NCBI GenBank assembly: GCA_022496805.1
Contig: CM040086.1
Location: forward strand, 13,518,501 to 13,582,500
Direction of reading: 5' to 3'
DNA length: 64,000 nucleotides
Source: Pohlia nutans
Lineage: Eukaryota > Streptophyta > Bryopsida > Bryales > Mniaceae
The notes beneath the pieces are model-generated. The model was not told where the DNA came from and did not search any database. It saw only the letters and a program-made list of their open reading frames with translations. Position 1 is the first letter of the stretch. Each line of letters begins with the position of its first letter. The translations under genes were made by a program, and so were the position numbers. Positions 11,401-21,620 of this stretch are shown piece after piece.

Positions 11401-12457
11401 CGCAGAGATGTACGGGTGTGACATGGATTGGCCATCTGGTGCTGCTACTCAGCCGTGGGCTACTGCGGGCCCTTCTACAGTGAGGCCTACACGTGGGAGC
11501 ACAGGATTGATGGACGGTGTAGACAGTGGGGCATGTGAGGGTTCTGAGGGGGAGCGTTCTGCTATATAGCGCAGTGTAGATACTGTACGACATGTGGAGG
11601 TGTCGTTAGGCTCTAGGGACACACCAGACAGAGAGAGGACTCACGAGGACACAGCCCGGAGCGTGAGACAGGACAACAGTATCACGGGGTTGAGTCCGAG
11701 GTATGAGGTTGTTGCAGGACTGAGTCCCCAGCCAGTTGTTGGGGTAGAGGGTTCTGCACATATGCTATACTCTTCAGAGGGGCAGGACGCCACTGGAGCT
11801 TCAGGTGCACGAGGAGATGCACTACAGTTCCTGGAGGTTGATGGGACCATGGAGGAGGGAGGGACTATGGAGACGGGGGACTTGAGCATCCGTCCTGAAG
11901 AAGTTGCAGAGATACTTGCAAAGTCTTTGGGGCACGAGGTGACATTCTCAAGATCAGCAGGTGTATCTACATCTCCTCTCCGTCCATCAGGAGCGATTCC
12001 AGTACCGGATTCATTAGTCTCGCGTGACATGGAGGTGTTGCCACGATCAGGGCTGGATGCGGGTGGATCTGAGGTGTTGCCAACACCAGGAGTAGTTGTG
12101 GATATTGATTCCACCCCACGTCTGTTTCATTGGGCCCTACCAGACCGAGATATGAGACTTGCAGCGGACGGATTCTACTATGACGTTGATGGAGTCAGAT
12201 ACAGGCGTCACGGGATTGGAGGGCAGTATACATTTGAGCAGGCGGCGTCTATCATGGAGGAAGCGTCGCCTATGCACCAGGTGTCATCTCCGATGGTCAA
12301 TGCAATGGTGGCTCAAGCTTTGGAGTATACAGATCCCGAGACCCCTTCAGATGTTCGTGCGAGGTTGGAGGAGCAGCGTGTAGCTAGTGAGGAGGGTCGG
12401 GACGACGGAACACAGTCATCTGAGAGGATTCCGGAGACCCAGTTCTCCTTCGAGTAG
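8405..12457 (+). pseudogene. Transposon accessory protein, ParB-like and methyltransferase-like, four in-frame stops
   Basis: One frame of about 1,351 codons starts at ATG 8405 (good context ACCATGG) and ends at TAG 12455-12457. It is cut by TGA 9077-9079, TAG 10064-10066, TGA 10637-10639 and TAG 11567-11569, with no frameshift. The N-terminal 225 residues are unrecognised and end in a basic cluster (QRKRRRLQ). The second segment has NNIIWEPVDGQHIVQACMEA, which looks like the GQH core of ParB/sulfiredoxin-type domains. The fourth has LWIIDCRWG, then WNVIFLLPPG, then RSPTELQRLVQMYLPEKWG and VGITTAIPD. This is the order expected of a circularly permuted DNA N-methyltransferase, but with an altered DPPW motif. 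The tail is low-complexity. It faces the right TIR and stands back to back with the transposase. Domain calls are by eye and tentative. Confidence 0.55.
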
Positions 12458-12538
12458 TAGCTTTTTTAGACAGTGTGGATTAGTGCTATTGGTTGCACTT
12501 CAGATGGCCGACTTGTACTTCTTTATCATATGTATTTT

Positions 12539-12588
<50 letters not shown>
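12539..12588. repeat. (TA)n microsatellite
   Basis: About 45 bp of alternating TA just after the end of the accessory frame. Confidence 0.95.
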
Positions 12589-12591
<3 letters not shown>

Positions 12592-12943
12592 GTGGATCCA
12601 TACTTTATGTGGATACGTGGATATGTGGAGTAATGATGTCGTTGTACGAAAATGTATTGCGGATTGTATGTGATTGTAATACGAGGGGAATGGGGAAAAT
12701 GCGGTTGAAAGATAGTAAAATGTTGGATATGTATTGCACTTTTGAAGGGGTTTTATGAAAGACACTTTGCAAAATTAAAAAATTGTATGAAATTCACATA
12801 TTTATTATTGAAAATCCGTAATATATTTGATTAATTGCAATGCACTGCACTTTTCACCATAGACAAAAATCACACCCTTTTTAAAAATAAAAAAAATGAT
12901 TTCTGAATTTTTTGGCACAATGGGGCCCCGAAATGACCGCACT
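12589..12943. other. Right subterminal region of the 12.7-kb element
   Basis: AT-rich DNA with no coding support. Its right end includes the 18-bp perfect palindrome CGCACTTGGCCAAGTGCG (12938-12955), which overlaps the inverted repeat. Confidence 0.5.
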
Positions 12944-12975
12944 TGGCCAAGTGCGTAAATAGTGAATTGCGTGTT
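12944..12975 (-). repeat. Right terminal inverted repeat
   Basis: Reverse complement of 263-294 with one mismatch, followed by the GTAG target duplication (12976-12979). The GCACTTGGC motif is present on both strands as a palindrome here. Confidence 0.9.
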
Positions 12976-13053
12976 GTAGGTGGTTACAAACAATCCATTT
13001 AAAGTTATCGGAATTAATCCTAGTACAATTCCAAATAGCAATGCTTCAACCAT
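12976..13053 (-). pseudogene. petG: petG 5' part, right of transposon insertion
   Basis: ATG at 13053 gives MVEALLFGIVLGLIPITL, NGLFVTTY, matching PetG, a one-helix subunit of cytochrome b6f, up to the insertion point. With 223-262 it makes the full 37-residue gene apart from one stop. The neighbour to the right is petL in the same direction, as in plastids. Confidence 0.9.
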
Positions 13054-13175
13054 TTTTAATTCTAGTAAAATAATATTTAACTCAAAAACTAATTAAATTT
13101 ATTAGTAATCCCAAATTTTACTCAAGAAATACAATGAATCTAATCTGACCTTAAAAGTTATATTTTGATAGTTTC

Positions 13176-13271
13176 TTAGATAAGTTGTATTTCACTTAAA
13201 CCAATAAATTAAACTAAATCTAGAAATAAAATGGTAAACAAAAATAGAAAATAATTGATTATAGTAAGCAT
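13176..13271 (-). pseudogene. petL: petL remnant
   Basis: Minus-strand ATG at 13271 gives MLTIINYFLFLFTILF, then LDLV, a TAA stop at codon 21, then FIGLSEIQLI and a final stop. This is PetL (31 residues, usual end FIGLNKIQLI), a small cytochrome b6f subunit. It is too short for most ORF callers and its order petL-petG is the plastid one. Confidence 0.85.
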
Positions 13272-13525
13272 GAGAAAAATCCTCATGATAATATAACAAA
13301 TTTAGTATACATCTTTTGTAAAACAATTACCTAAATTCTTTTTTAATTAAGTTTTTATTAATTAAAATACTTTAGAAATTATACCTATGACATTGACTTT
13401 ATTTTGTTCAATGCTTTTTTATAGTAGTAGATTTAACTAATTTAGCCACTATTTTACTCTAGATGATTTCTATTTTTTATAAAAATTTAAGTGAAATTTC
13501 ACTTGTTATATCAATAACACACAGC

Positions 13526-14434
13526 TTAACCCCAAAAGGACCATGCTCATTCCTAAAATTTTATCACTTTCTCGTGATACTTTTAGAAAGGCAATTGTAT
13601 CTCTTGATTGGTATTCATGTAGAAAACTTCACCGTTGAAGTTCGAAAAGTACTTAGTCATGAGACTGTACATCAATTTTCAGAACAATCTACCATATATA
13701 TTACATAATTATAAGGTTTGATCATAAGTCGATTTCTGAAAATTTTGAATAAAACCAACAGGTCATTCATTGCAAACTTTCTCATGAATTTAAAAACCAT
13801 GATTAGCGTTTGAAAGTTTAAGAGCATACAAAGATGTACTATATCTAGGTGCCCACAAAAAATGGTGTTCTAGAACTAAATACAACAACAATGATTGATT
13901 CTCAAAGATTTATGTTTGGATGAAGTAACTTGTTGGTGACTTGTTGAGCTGGTATTTGTGATTGTTATTAATTTTTACATTGCAATTTTTTATTAAAGAA
14001 TTCAAACATATATTTGGAATATTCCAAAATATTCCAAAATATTATAAAATATGTAGAAAAGATTCCATTTAAAATATATTTAAACATATTCCGTAATTAT
14101 TTTATAGTGTTAATGATGCAGTAATGGCAAATATTTTACATATTGGACATTTTTTTATTTTATTTTTATGAATGTGACGTCAAAGTGTGAAAACGCCTCC
14201 AAGTCGTCAACCGCCCTAACTACCATGTCCTAAGTTCACCTACGTTGACGTTTTAATTCTTTCCCGATGAATCAATCAACGTAATTGCAAATCTTGAAGG
14301 ATTTTTGTGTTCTTGAAACGAACATTTTCAATTCTTTAGTAACATTGAGTCAAATTTATGAGATCCAAACAAGTTATTAAAGTAATGAAATTATTCTTGG
14401 ACACAATGTGTCCACCTGGTCCTTTAGGGGTTAA
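13526..14434. mobile_element. TTAA-bounded non-autonomous element (909 bp)
   Basis: Both ends are TTAA, then CCCCAAAAGGACCA on the left and, inverted, CCCCTAAAGGACCA on the right. It sits in the petL-psbE spacer of the plastid-derived block, so it inserted after transfer to the nucleus. TTAA duplications with CCC ends are the piggyBac signature; no transposase is encoded. Confidence 0.7.
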
Positions 14435-15021
14435 ACTAAAAGCAATAAATTTTTATTTATTTTATTAAGCAAAATAACTTTTTTTAAATTATTTGTAGTC
14501 ACGGTTTTTTATTTGTATAACAGTTTTTATTAATCAATTGTTTCATAATATACATATTAAATAAAAACTTTATTTAATTAAAAAAATTTGTTTTTTCATT
14601 TAGTATATAAATATATTAATTTTTGTTAAAAGTATCTATCTATCTATCTATCATCTATCTATTTATTATTTTTAATCATTGATTTTATTTTTAATTTAAT
14701 TTGCAAAAATTTAACAATTTAAATTAGTATAATACTGTAAAGAAGTTTTATATTTTAGATGATAAATTAATAAATTTTTGAAAAAGTTATTAAATTGATT
14801 AAAAAATCTAAAAAAATTGAAGTTTTTGGAGATTTTTGTATTTTATTTGTCTTGCAGCGTGAAAACAACCCTAGATATACTGATTTAGTATGCTTCAAAA
14901 ATACCTTTGGTATAACATTAATAATCTAACTAGGCTAAAAAAAGGATTTTATTATATTTTAGAAAAAAGTTAGGTTTAAATTTTTCTTCGTAGCCTTTAC
15001 AAGTATATATGGAGCTAAAGC
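14435..15021. other. petL-psbE spacer remainder
   Basis: Very AT-rich, decayed plastid intergenic DNA with a short CTAT repeat (about 14633-14660). No gene seen. Confidence 0.5.
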
Positions 15022-15273
15022 ATATCTGGAAATATAGAGGAACAGCCTTTTGCTGATATTATTACCAGTATTCGATATTGGGTGATGCACAACATAACTA
15101 TACCATCTTTGTTTATTGCAGGTTGGCTGTTTGTTAGTACAAGTTTGGCTTATGACATTTTTGGAAGCCTTCGGCCAAATGAATATTTTACAGAAAGCCA
15201 ACAAGAACTTCCTTTAATTACTGGTCGTTTCAATTCACTAGAACAACTTGATGAATTTACTAGATCTTTTTAG
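15022..15273 (+). pseudogene. psbE: psbE remnant (cytochrome b559 alpha)
   Basis: An open frame of 83 codons matches PsbE from end to end ([59 protein letters not shown]). The start codon has become ATA and the residue at the usual haem-ligand position reads His in V-M-H. PsbE is a photosystem II subunit in the thylakoid. Length equals the family's usual 83 residues. It heads the psbE-F-L-J cluster in the plastid order, so this is a NUPT copy and not a working gene. Confidence 0.9.
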
Positions 15274-15282
15274 GAGGTATCA

Positions 15283-15416
15283 AAGACTATAGATAGAACT
15301 TATCCAAGTTTTATAGTTAGGTGGTTGGCCGTGCCTGGACTAGCTATACCCCGAGGCTATACCTACAATTTTTTTTCTCGGATCAATATCAGCAATGCAG
15401 TTTATTCAACGATTAA
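15283..15416 (+). pseudogene. psbF: psbF remnant (cytochrome b559 beta)
   Basis: AAG (formerly ATG) then TIDRTYP, WLAV and later frames giving [10 protein letters not shown] / AMQFIQR. Small insertions and a substituted start have broken the frame. It follows psbE by nine bases as in plastids. Confidence 0.85.
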
Positions 15417-15450
15417 TTTGAATAATAAACTTTAGTTAAAATGTAAAGAT

Positions 15451-15567
15451 ATGACACAACCAAACCCAAACAAACAAAGTGTAGAATTAAATCGTACTAG
15501 CCTCTATTAGGGTTTATTATTGATTTTTGTATTAGTTGTTTTATTTTCTAATTATTTCTTTAATTAA
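15451..15567 (+). pseudogene. psbL: psbL remnant with Trp-to-stop change
   Basis: MTQPNPNKQSVELNRTSLY, then TAG where PsbL has Trp, then GLLLIFVLVVLFSNYFFN and TAA. The full 38-codon frame is otherwise intact. PsbL is a one-helix photosystem II subunit. Confidence 0.9.
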
Positions 15568-15677
15568 TTAGAGGAGAAATTTCTTTGCCTTATTTGGAAC
15601 GAATTTAGATTTTTTTTTCCTTTCTAGAATCAGTGATAACATTACAGCATTTAGCAGTAAATTGTAGTAAAAATCTA

Positions 15678-15806
15678 ATGGCAAATACCATTGGAAGTAT
15701 TCCTTTATAATTAATAGGTACTGTAGCTGGTACTATTGTAATTGGTTTAGTAGGTATCTTGTTTTATGGCTAATACTCAGGATTAGGTGCACTCTATAAG
15801 AATTAA
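15678..15806 (+). pseudogene. psbJ: psbJ remnant with two stops
   Basis: MANTIGSIPL, TAA in place of Trp, LIGTVAGTIVIGLVGILFYG, TAA in place of Ser, then YSGLG and an altered end. This is PsbJ (40 residues), last gene of the psbEFLJ cluster. Confidence 0.88.
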
Positions 15807-16804
15807 CATTTTGAACCTATATAGAAAATTATTCTTAAAAAACAAATTATAAGAGAGAATTAAAAAACAATTCATTGAACAAATTTTTTCAAACATTTTG
15901 TTACTTAACTAATAATAATATTGAAAAGATGTTATGAAATTTTATTGCATAAAATTTTATAATATCTTTTCAATTTAGTAAAGCAATAACTAATTTTTAT
16001 TATTCTAAATTTCTTTAATAATAGAATATTAAAATAAATATTGTATTAAATAAAAAATATTACATGTATATTTTTTATTAAATTTTTTAATATGAAATTA
16101 GAAAATGAAATTTGTTTTTCAAAATGAGTCATTTTTTAAAGTTTAATAAAAAAATCTATTTAATTTTCACAATAAGCAATATGAGCCATTTTTCTGTATA
16201 ATTCATCAGCTTTCCATTTTTTTAATAAGATACAATTAAATTAAGAATCAAATACAAAAAATATTTTTTTGGTGATTTTCTACTTTTACTTTTATATATA
16301 CATTTATTATATATTTTTAAAACCTTTTTTTCTCTGGATAAATATATTTTTTTAAATCCTTTTTTTCTCTGGATGAATAATATTTTTGACTAATAAATGA
16401 ATCTGATCAGTAATATATTTTTCAATATAAAAATTTCTTTCTAATAGAGAGCAAATTTTCATTTTTTGATTTTTTTAATTATAAATTTTTTATTACAGTA
16501 TATTTTATTAAAATAATTATGAAAAAAAGATTAGACAATTTAGATGTGTTTATTAATACTTGTCGAGTTAATTTTTTAAAATAATTGAATTTTAATGTAT
16601 ATCCATGATAATTTAATATTTAAACTTTCTTTTAATTAAGGAAAAAGATAATAATATTTAAAATATTCAATTTCTACATAAATTATTATCTTATTATAAA
16701 AACATAAGAACCCTAAATTGAATTTCATTATAATAACCAATCATGATAGAAAAAGATTTTATTAATCAAACGCTTTAATTTAATTTAATTTTTTTATTCT
16801 AGAA
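15807..16804. other. psbJ-petA spacer, decayed
   Basis: Extremely AT-rich plastid intergenic remnant. A hairpin-like pair around 15860-15970 (AATATTGAAAAGATGTTATG versus CATAAAATTTTATAATATC) may be the old psbJ or petA terminator. No gene seen. Confidence 0.4.
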
Positions 16805-17766
16805 TTAAAAATTCATTTCTGTTAATTGAACTTTTTCAAATTGTTTCTTTTTTAAGTACTAAAAACATTTGTGCTAATATAACAGATGCGAAGAATACTA
16901 AAAGACCTTGAACGTGTAATTGATCTTGAAGTACAATTTCTACATCTCCTTGACCAAAACCGCCCACATTAGGATTATTTGTTAAAGGTTGATCTACTTT
17001 AATTAATTCACCTTCTCAAATAATAAGTTCGGTTCCAAAAGGCACAATGTCTACAACTTGACGACCATCTTAGCTCTCAATAGTTATTTCATAGCCACCT
17101 TTTTCATAACGTAAAAATTTACTTACTTTACATGTAGTTGATGAGTTATAAATAGTGTTATTACTCTTACTACCATCCGGATAAATTTGTCCTCTTCCTC
17201 TATTAGCACCTAAGTATATAGGATATTTTAGATAATTTGTTTCTTTATTAACAGCAAGATCTAGTGAAAGAATAGGAAATACAATTTCTCTATATTTTTT
17301 GCCCGGAACAGGACCTATTACAATAATATATTTTTAATCAAAACCGTAAGGTTGAAAATAAAGATTGCTTATTTTCTCCTTCATTTCTGGAGGAATACGA
17401 TCTGAAGGTGCTAATTCAAACCTTTTGGGTAAAATAAGCACAGCTCCTACATTTAATGCTCCTTTTTTACCATTAGCAAGAGCTTGTTTTATTTGTGTAT
17501 CATAAGGAATTTTAACAACAGCTTCAAATACAGTATATGGCAATATAGATTGAGGAACTTCAATATCCACAAGTTTTTTAGCCAAATGACAATTACCACA
17601 TACAATACGACCAGTTGCTGCTCGAGGGTCTTGATATGCTTATTGTGCAAAATCGGATATGCTTCGGAAATTGATGGCCAAACCATATGTATGGTCATTA
17701 GGATTATGATCAAAACCGATCGAATCACACATTTTTTATCTAGCGACTAATATTTTTGTTTTGCAT
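16805..17766 (-). pseudogene. petA: petA remnant (cytochrome f)
   Basis: Minus-strand frames give [62 protein letters not shown], and near the end [15 protein letters not shown]. The haem-binding stretch (VVCGNCH-like) and N-terminus lie in other frames because of frameshifts and stops. PetA is the cytochrome f of the b6f complex. The start at 17766 (MQNKNIS) and end at 16805 fit the family's length of about 320 residues. It is opposite to psbJ as in plastids. Confidence 0.9.
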
Positions 17767-17953
17767 AGTTTACTTATTCTCTTTCAAAAAAGTCATGAGT
17801 AGGATACTTAGCTAAATTAGTCATCCTTATTTATAATTCTGCCCATTATAATAATAATGAAGATCATAAATCAAAAGTATTCTACTCTATATTAATAACT
17901 AAAAAGACTAATTAATAATTAACTAATTATTTTATAAATCGAAACTTTAGTTT

Positions 17954-18909
17954 TTATTCATTCATTGTATGATAAGTTGCTACGATAGGAGATATACGAT
18001 TTGAATGACGAAAAATCCAATATTTAAAAACAGTATCTAAAATAATTGGAAAAGTTGAAACGAAACAAGATATTATATGTTTATTACGGACAAATCCCAA
18101 CTGATCTAAAAAAGAACCTAAAACTATTTTCCAACCATGAGGTGAATGGAATCCAATACATAAATCTATTAATAAACAAATATAAAAAGCTTTCATTGTG
18201 TCACTGAAACCATAAAATAATTCTTCAATCAAAGAATTTAAAATAGATAATCTTTGTTTACCTAAAATAAAAACCGCGCTTAAAATAATAAAGTAAATAA
18301 TATATGTTAATAGTTGTAAAAGAGTATTTAAACTATTTTCATTATATGCTTTAACTAATTGAATTGTTTTTTGATGAATTTCTATATTAAGATCGTGTGA
18401 TTGTATTTCTTTCAAGGAATTTATCATTATTTTATCTAACCAAATAAGTTCATTGATTCTTTGAATTCGTTTCAATGCTATTTCTTGTTGAAAAGAATTA
18501 AGAAAAATTTGAAATTGATAAGTATTCCACTAGTTTTTGAGCCAAGGTTCTTAAAACCAAAATTTAAAAAAAAAATGGAAAATCCTCAAGGAAGAAAAAA
18601 TAAAAGTAGCATATATTTTAAAGAAGCCAATGCCTGATAACGAGCTATTCGAAAATCTTGAAGAACTAATGAAGTTGATTGTCCTGTTAATTCCGCTTGA
18701 AATCCAGATAAAGTACGAGTTATCGAGTGGAGTACAAGGCCGATAGATTCATAACCTGTTGTTGTAAAATTAAATTTTTTTAAATCTTCAAAATATAAAG
18801 TCTTTTCTAATTTTTCTTCTCAAAAGGAAAAAAAAGAAAAAGAATAATAATGCTTCTATGTATCTAAGTCATTTAAACTAGCTTCAATCCAAGCTTATTT
18901 TTTATTCAT
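17954..18909 (-). pseudogene. cemA: cemA (ycf10) remnant
   Basis: The C-terminal 170 codons are still open (17954-18475) and contain [20 protein letters not shown] and [12 protein letters not shown], typical of the chloroplast envelope protein CemA. Upstream, frameshifts and stops break the frame; the likely start at 18909 reads MNKK, stop, AWIEASLNDLDT. CemA has several membrane helices and helps inorganic carbon uptake. It lies between petA and ycf4 as in plastids. Confidence 0.88.
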
Positions 18910-19567
18910 CTGTTTAATTTTTTTTAATTGTTTCTTACCAAGTTAGTTGAAATAAAAGAAGTTTTAACTTGAATAAATTTTTATTTATAGTTAATTTTAG
19001 TTTTGCCTTATTTATTTTTAATTTTCTTTACAAAATATGTAGGTGAAGAAAAGAAATATATATTTTTCCAAAAAGAAAAAAAAGAAAACTACGGAAACAT
19101 TACAAATTATTGGATAAACTTAATAAAAATTAAATAATAATAACTAATTTTATGAAAAAAATAATTAATTTTTTTTGATGTAATTAAGAATAAATTATAT
19201 ATGACGCTTAAAGAAAATAAACTATTTTTATATTCTAAAGGACTACAGTAGATAACAAATACACAGTTATTTAAATTTGTATTTATTTATATTATTATAG
19301 CTTGCCAAGACTGTCTTGAAAATATGTTTTTATTTTTATAAGAAAGATAATATTTTTTATATGTTAAATCTTTTTGTTTTTTTTATAAGCTCTTTCTAAA
19401 GAACGGTACGGAGTTTTTGATAACCAAAATAAAATTGTGCGAAATAAGATTTCATATATACTATTTAAAATTCACTAAAACAAATATAATATTAAAGTCT
19501 TTTTTATTATATATTAATTAGATAAATTAAAATCTTTTTTAAACTTTTTTTTTTTTTTTTTCCAAAT

Positions 19568-19920
19568 TTAAAGTCCTTCTAAAGATTCATGTAAAAATTA
19601 AGCTAACTCAACAGCTTTTTCTTCTATTTCTCTTAAAGTTAATTTTTCCCCAAATCGTGTTAAAGGAATATCTTGTTGACATTTTCTTTTCATATAAAGA
19701 ACACTCCGAGGATAAATGCCTTCTAGAACTTCCATACGTATTCCTTGTATATCTTTCATAAACAAATTGATATAAATACGCCGATTTTCTCCGGGAAATC
19801 CCCAACGAAATAAAGAAACAACCTTTTATTTTTTATCGAATTTATTATTACTACTACCTACATTCCATAAAATCGTGCACCATAAATAGAAACTAAGAAA
19901 TAAACCGGCAATAAATAAAT
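19568..19920 (-). pseudogene. ycf4: ycf4 remnant, 5' truncated
   Basis: Minus-strand frame gives [60 protein letters not shown], stop, FLHESLEGL, stop. Upstream text ([15 protein letters not shown] in a shifted frame) extends to about 19920. Ycf4 is a thylakoid assembly factor of photosystem I. The N-terminal third is missing, and the sequence jumps to matK, so this is a junction between two plastid pieces. Confidence 0.85.
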
Positions 19921-19981
19921 ATTATACACAAAATGTAAAACATATAATATTATATAAATAATTTTTAATTTTTAATTTTTA

Positions 19982-20979
19982 TTGTATGGTCTAAAATGCC
20001 ACATACAAGATGTTTCTTTTTCTCATTTATTACGATTATTATTTCATAAAAATAAGAAAATAATTACTTTAAATACAATTGTATTTTTTTCTCAAAAAGA
20101 AATGACTATATTATCCATATTTTTATGGCATTGCTATATTCGTGAACTATATTATTTTTTAATTAATCAATGGAAAGTCTTAAATTATTTTAAATCCTTA
20201 TCATATTTGACTTTACTAGATAAAACATATTGTATTAAAAAATTAAAGCATATTATTAATGATCCGTTATGAATGAAATTACAACTTTTTTTGTATTAAA
20301 AAAAAAAAGTCTTCTTATTATGTAAGATATGATAATAATTATATTCTAGCAATAAAAAGTTCTAATTATTTAGCAGAAAAATGGAGGTTTTTTATTTTTA
20401 AAGTATGGCGTTATTATTTTTATTATTTCTTTAAATCTTATAGAATAAGCATAAAAAGTTATCTAAAAACTGTTTTTTTCTTTTTTAGGTTATCTTTTTA
20501 GTTTCAAATGAAAAACGTTTTAGTTGAAATTAAAATGTTAGATTATTTTTAAAAAGCATACATTATAAAAAATAGAACTTTATTCTATTACTCCAATATC
20601 ATCTTTAATTGAATTGTTAGCTAAAGAAAAAATTTGTGATATTTTACGGCATCCAATAAATAAATTAGCTTGGACTGCTTAAACAAATGACTAAAATTTT
20701 AATCGTTTTGGTCAAGTTTGGAAAAAATAATTTTTTACTACAATGGCTGCAAAATTTAAAGAAAACTTATTTGACTTGTAAACATAAAAGCACCATACGT
20801 TATGTTTGGAAAAAAAATGGTTCAAATATTTTTGCAAAATCTTTTTAAAAAAAACGCAAGAGTTAATTAATTTAAAATTTCTTAAGCTATATCCTTCTAT
20901 GAAAAAAATTTGGTACCTTGATATTGTCCAAATAAATTATTTAGCGAAACTACTACAAAAATATACTAATAATAAATGA
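19982..20979 (+). pseudogene. matK: matK remnant, 5' truncated
   Basis: Frames give CHIQDVSFSHLLRLLFHKN, later SLIELLAKEKICDILRHPINKLAWTA, then CKHKSTIRYVWKKNGSNIFAKS and LKLYPSMKKIWYLDIVQINYL. This is the maturase encoded in the trnK intron, with several frameshifts. The start of the gene is missing where the ycf4 piece is joined. It is followed by the intron end and trnK exon 2. Confidence 0.88.
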
Positions 20980-21076
20980 GAAAATCTAAATTAATTAAAG
21001 TAACTGTTAATAAAACTATTTAGTTTAATAATAATTAAAAAATTATTCACAAAAATTTTAAGAGAAGAAAATGACT

Positions 21077-21212
21077 ACATAGAAAAAGTCATGTGCAATA
21101 AAAATTGCAAGCACGGTTTGGGAAGAGGTGTTTTTCTTTTTATTTAAAGAAATAAAACTAAATTGATCCACTTTCATTCGATGAGTTCCGGGTTTGAGCC
21201 CTAGGCAACCCA
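21077..21212 (+). pseudogene. trnK-UUU: trnK-UUU intron 3' end and exon 2
   Basis: Group II intron domain V-like text (GTCATGTGCAATAAAAATTG, CAAGCACGGTTTGGGAAGAG) at about 21086-21128 is followed by the tRNA-Lys 3' exon (about 21178-21212: GATGAGTTCCGGGTTTGAGC, CCTAGGCAACCCA). The 5' exon is absent. This marks the right edge of this plastid piece before nuclear DNA. Confidence 0.85.
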
Positions 21213-21401
21213 TTTTAGTTTAGTTTAAACTAGGACTACGCGTTGCTGCGCACAACCGTCGACGAATTAAACTTGTTAAATGAATATTATAGAATTTGTA
21301 ATTGGTGTTTATCTTAAAGAGTTTTATACCCTTTAAAGTATAAAGATGTTTGTTTATATTGTTATTCATTTCTAAGAGTTGATTTTATAGTGATTAATTA
21401 A
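21213..21401. other. Junction of plastid piece with nuclear block
   Basis: Starts with TAGTTTAAACTA (perfect 12-bp palindrome) and then CTACGCGTTGCTGCGCACAA. No gene seen. It could hold the end of the inserted element that carries the gene fragments. Confidence 0.35.
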
Positions 21402-21620
21402 TTAAATAATTTTAGGAAATGGACTTAAGTAGTTATGAGTGAGACAATCCCTTAAATGTTGCCTCATTAATGGAACATTGTATATTGAGTTTTCTGGTGA
21501 TATATTGAATGCAATGTCAGTAGCATAGGCTATTGTGAATAAGCCACATGATACTAAATCGGGTTGTTGCATCACATTAGCATATTTATACCGCAATTGG
21601 AAACCAAGTTTACTTGGCAA
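21402..21620 (-). pseudogene. Ulp1-like cysteine protease fragment (C48)
   Basis: 72 codons containing QPDLVSCGLFTIAYATDIAF and MRQHLRDCL, ending PFPKII. This resembles the catalytic-cysteine region (xCGLFAIAYAT) of Ulp1/SENP-like proteases, a domain often carried by plant transposons. The His and Asp parts are missing, so it is a fragment. Confidence 0.65.

Larger units (their letters stand above)
263..12975. mobile_element. 12.7-kb TIR DNA transposon inserted in petG remnant
   Basis: The two ends are inverted repeats of 32 bp (263-294 and 12944-12975) with one mismatch, starting AACACGCAATTC. They are flanked by a 4-bp direct repeat GTAG (259-262 and 12976-12979). Removing the element and one GTAG restores a continuous petG frame, which fixes both edges to the base. 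Inside are two large outward-reading frames: a transposase-like one on the minus strand (3965-777) and an accessory one on the plus strand (8405-12457). Between them lie GC-rich tandem arrays in inverted orientation, a TTAA-bounded repeat, a polypurine tract and an LTR-like segment, so the middle has received later insertions. The superfamily is uncertain: the transposase looks like the DUF7869-type DDE proteins, but I do not know a standard superfamily with this terminus and a 4-bp duplication. Confidence 0.85.

Noticed and set aside
9077..11569. In-frame stops as sites of RNA editing or programmed readthrough
   Set aside because: Stop-removing U-to-C editing is known in plant organelles, not nuclear transposons, and the plastid remnants here carry similar C-to-T and G-to-A stops from plain decay. 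Not excluded, but deamination is simpler.
8336..12114. Minus-strand ORFs opposite the accessory gene
   Set aside because: Shadows of the plus-strand frame in GC-rich third positions; no motifs.
263..12975. LTR retrotransposon or Helitron identity for the 12.7-kb insertion
   Set aside because: The ends are inverted, not direct, and there is a target duplication, which Helitrons do not make.
263..12975. Firm assignment to the KDZ (Zisupton) superfamily
   Set aside because: The transposase is somewhat similar in style, but as I recall those elements make a longer duplication than the 4 bp seen here, and I cannot run the comparison.
13463..13708. 81-codon ORF in the petL-psbE spacer
   Set aside because: It straddles the left end of the TTAA element and has no motif.
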